Part shown: piece by piece, positions 4,437 through 5,508 of the stretch
How the letters are laid out: each line of letters opens with the position of its first letter
Numbering within the stretch: the stretch's first letter is position 1
Assembly: GCA_002387005.1 (NCBI GenBank)
Contig: DGKN01000023.1
Span: 573-6,080 of the forward strand
From: Propionibacteriaceae bacterium UBA4569
Lineage (GTDB): Bacteria > Actinomycetota > Actinomycetes > Propionibacteriales > Propionibacteriaceae
Length of the DNA: 5,508 nt
Direction of reading: 5' to 3'
Notes under the pieces: model-generated
Seen by the model: the letters and a program-made list of their open reading frames with translations, nothing else
Told to the model about the DNA's origin: nothing
The model's database searches: none
Position numbers and translations under genes: made by a program

Positions 4437-5508
4437 GTGACACGCAACTACACGATCGGCATCATCGGCGGCGGCCAGTTGGCCCGGATGATGCAGCAGG
4501 CCTCCATCGGGCTGGGCATCCGCACCCGGCTGCTGGCCGAAGGCCCTGACACCTCCGCCGCCCAGGTCTTCGGCGACGTGACCGTCGGTGACTACACCGA
4601 CGAGGCCACCCTGGTCGGCTTTGCGAAGGCGTGCGATGTCATCACCTTCGACCACGAGCATGTCCCGGTCGCCCTGCTGCGCGCCGTCGAGGCCGCCGGG
4701 ACGGCCGTTCGTCCCGGCCCCGAGGCCCTGCAGTACGCCCAGGATAAGGCCCTGATGCGCGACCGGATGGCCGAGCTCGGGGCGCCCAACCCGGCCTACC
4801 GGATCTGCGGCGGGGTGGAGGACCTCATCGCCTTTGGTGCCGAGCAAGGGTGGCCGGTGATCGCCAAGACCTCCCGCGGCGGCTACGACGGCAAGGGCGT
4901 CTGGAAGATCGACGGTCCAGAACAGGCATCCGCCCCTTTCGAGGCGATCGCCCAGGACACCACCACCGTCGACGGCGGGACGATCAGCCGCGAGGGCGTC
5001 GTCATCGTCGCCGAGGAGTTCGTCGACTTCTCCCGTGAGCTGTCGGCCGTCGTCTGCCGCGCTCCCAGCGGCCAGGCCGTCGCCTACCCGGTCACCGAGA
5101 CGGTCCAGCGGAACGGGATCTGTGCCGAGACGACGTCCCCGGCACCCGGACTGTCGGACGAACAGGCCAGCGAGCTGCAGCATCTGGCGCTGCGTATCGC
5201 GGGCGAACTGGGCGTGGTCGGCCTGCTGGCCGTGGAGCTCATGCAGCGTAGCGGCGGACAGGTGGTGGTCAACGAACTGGCCATGCGCCCGCACAACACC
5301 GCCCACTGGACCATCGACGGCGCGGCGACCAGCCAGTTCGAGAACCATCTCCGCGCCGCCCTCGACCTGCCGCTGGGCGACCCCGGCCTTGTTGCCCCCC
5401 ACGCCGTGATGGCCAATGTGCTCGGCGGAACCGAGGAGGACCTCACCGGGGCCCTGCTGCATTGCTTCGCGCGCGACCGTCGCCTGCGCGCGCACCTTTA
5501 CGGCAAGG
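4437..5508 (+). CDS. purK: N5-carboxyaminoimidazole ribonucleotide synthase (C-terminus cut by window edge)
   Basis: 357 codons are present and the frame is open at the right edge; roughly 20 to 40 residues are probably missing. PurK uses ATP and bicarbonate to convert aminoimidazole ribonucleotide (AIR) to N5-carboxy-AIR, which PurE then rearranges in purine synthesis. Visible marks, in order, are the N-terminal nucleotide-fold loop TIGIIGGGQLARMM (6-19); TFDHEHVP (70-77); the ATP-grasp lysine and glycine loop KTSRGGYDGKGVW (144-156); AEEFVDFSRELSAVV (192-206); YPVTETVQRNGICAETTSPAP (217-237); and the ATP/Mg end VNELAMRPHNTAHWTIDG (278-295). Asn279 and Arg284 fit the family's NE..PRPHN signature; Met283 replaces the usual Pro, which as I recall is common in actinobacteria. 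GTG at 4437 places the glycine-rich loop where the family has it and sits six bases after TAGGCT. purE is the expected next gene but lies outside the window. The gene is divergent from the PH-domain gene, with 56 bases between. Confidence 0.96.
   Translation, partial: MTRNYTIGIIGGGQLARMMQQASIGLGIRTRLLAEGPDTSAAQVFGDVTVGDYTDEATLVGFAKACDVITFDHEHVPVALLRAVEAAGTAVRPGPEALQYAQDKALMRDRMAELGAPNPAYRICGGVEDLIAFGAEQGWPVIAKTSRGGYDGKGVWKIDGPEQASAPFEAIAQDTTTVDGGTISREGVVIVAEEFVDFSRELSAVVCRAPSGQAVAYPVTETVQRNGICAETTSPAPGLSDEQASELQHLALRIAGELGVVGLLAVELMQRSGGQVVVNELAMRPHNTAHWTIDGAATSQFENHLRAALDLPLGDPGLVAPHAVMANVLGGTEEDLTGALLHCFARDRRLRAHLYGK

Noticed and set aside
4381..4443. N-terminal extension of the PH-domain protein to a GTG at 4443
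   Set aside because: It would overlap the purK start and promoter and adds non-conserved sequence; the conserved N-terminus begins at 4380.
4401..5495. Minus-strand open frame of 364 codons antisense to purK
   Set aside because: purK has unmistakable ATP-grasp motifs in the plus frame; the antisense product is Gly/Asp/His-rich without a recognisable family.

Overview
This window looks like ordinary chromosome from a high-GC actinobacterium. The evidence is the high GC, the GTG starts, start codons without Shine-Dalgarno sites, and an actinobacterial gene set: an acyl-CoA carboxylase beta subunit with a small epsilon subunit, next to a biotin ligase without a DNA-binding domain. A propionibacterial relative is plausible, but nothing here fixes the genus.

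Layout, left to right. The minus strand carries the N-terminal part of a Maf nucleotide pyrophosphatase gene (cut by the left edge), a DUF937 (YidB-like) gene, accE (epsilon subunit) and pccB (carboxyltransferase). They are transcribed leftward in the order pccB, accE, DUF937, maf. A 78-base divergent region separates pccB from birA (biotin-protein ligase, plus strand). birA converges on a minus-strand gene for a two-helix membrane protein with a bacterial PH domain. That gene is divergent from purK (plus strand), whose C-terminus runs off the right edge. There is no gene-free stretch over 300 bases.

How the genes work together. PccB and AccE are parts of a biotin-dependent, probably propionyl-CoA, carboxylase. 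BirA attaches biotin to the carrier domain of that enzyme's alpha subunit, which is not in this window. PurK makes N5-carboxyaminoimidazole ribonucleotide for purine synthesis. Maf hydrolyses non-canonical or excess nucleotides. From memory, the block maf-accE-accD-birA-PH protein-purK matches the Mycobacterium tuberculosis Rv3276c-Rv3282 region. Two differences stand out here: a DUF937 gene sits between accE and maf, and the PH-domain gene is inverted.

The most informative non-coding signal is a repeated start architecture. Five genes (maf, pccB, birA, the PH gene, purK) have a -10-like hexamer ending 6 or 7 bases before the start codon and no Shine-Dalgarno site, which predicts leaderless mRNAs. 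accE and the DUF937 gene instead have clear Shine-Dalgarno sites. Three hairpins lie at the expected transcript ends: after accE, between the DUF937 gene and maf, and between the convergent birA and PH genes. I found no mobile element, CRISPR array, RNA gene or evident new system.
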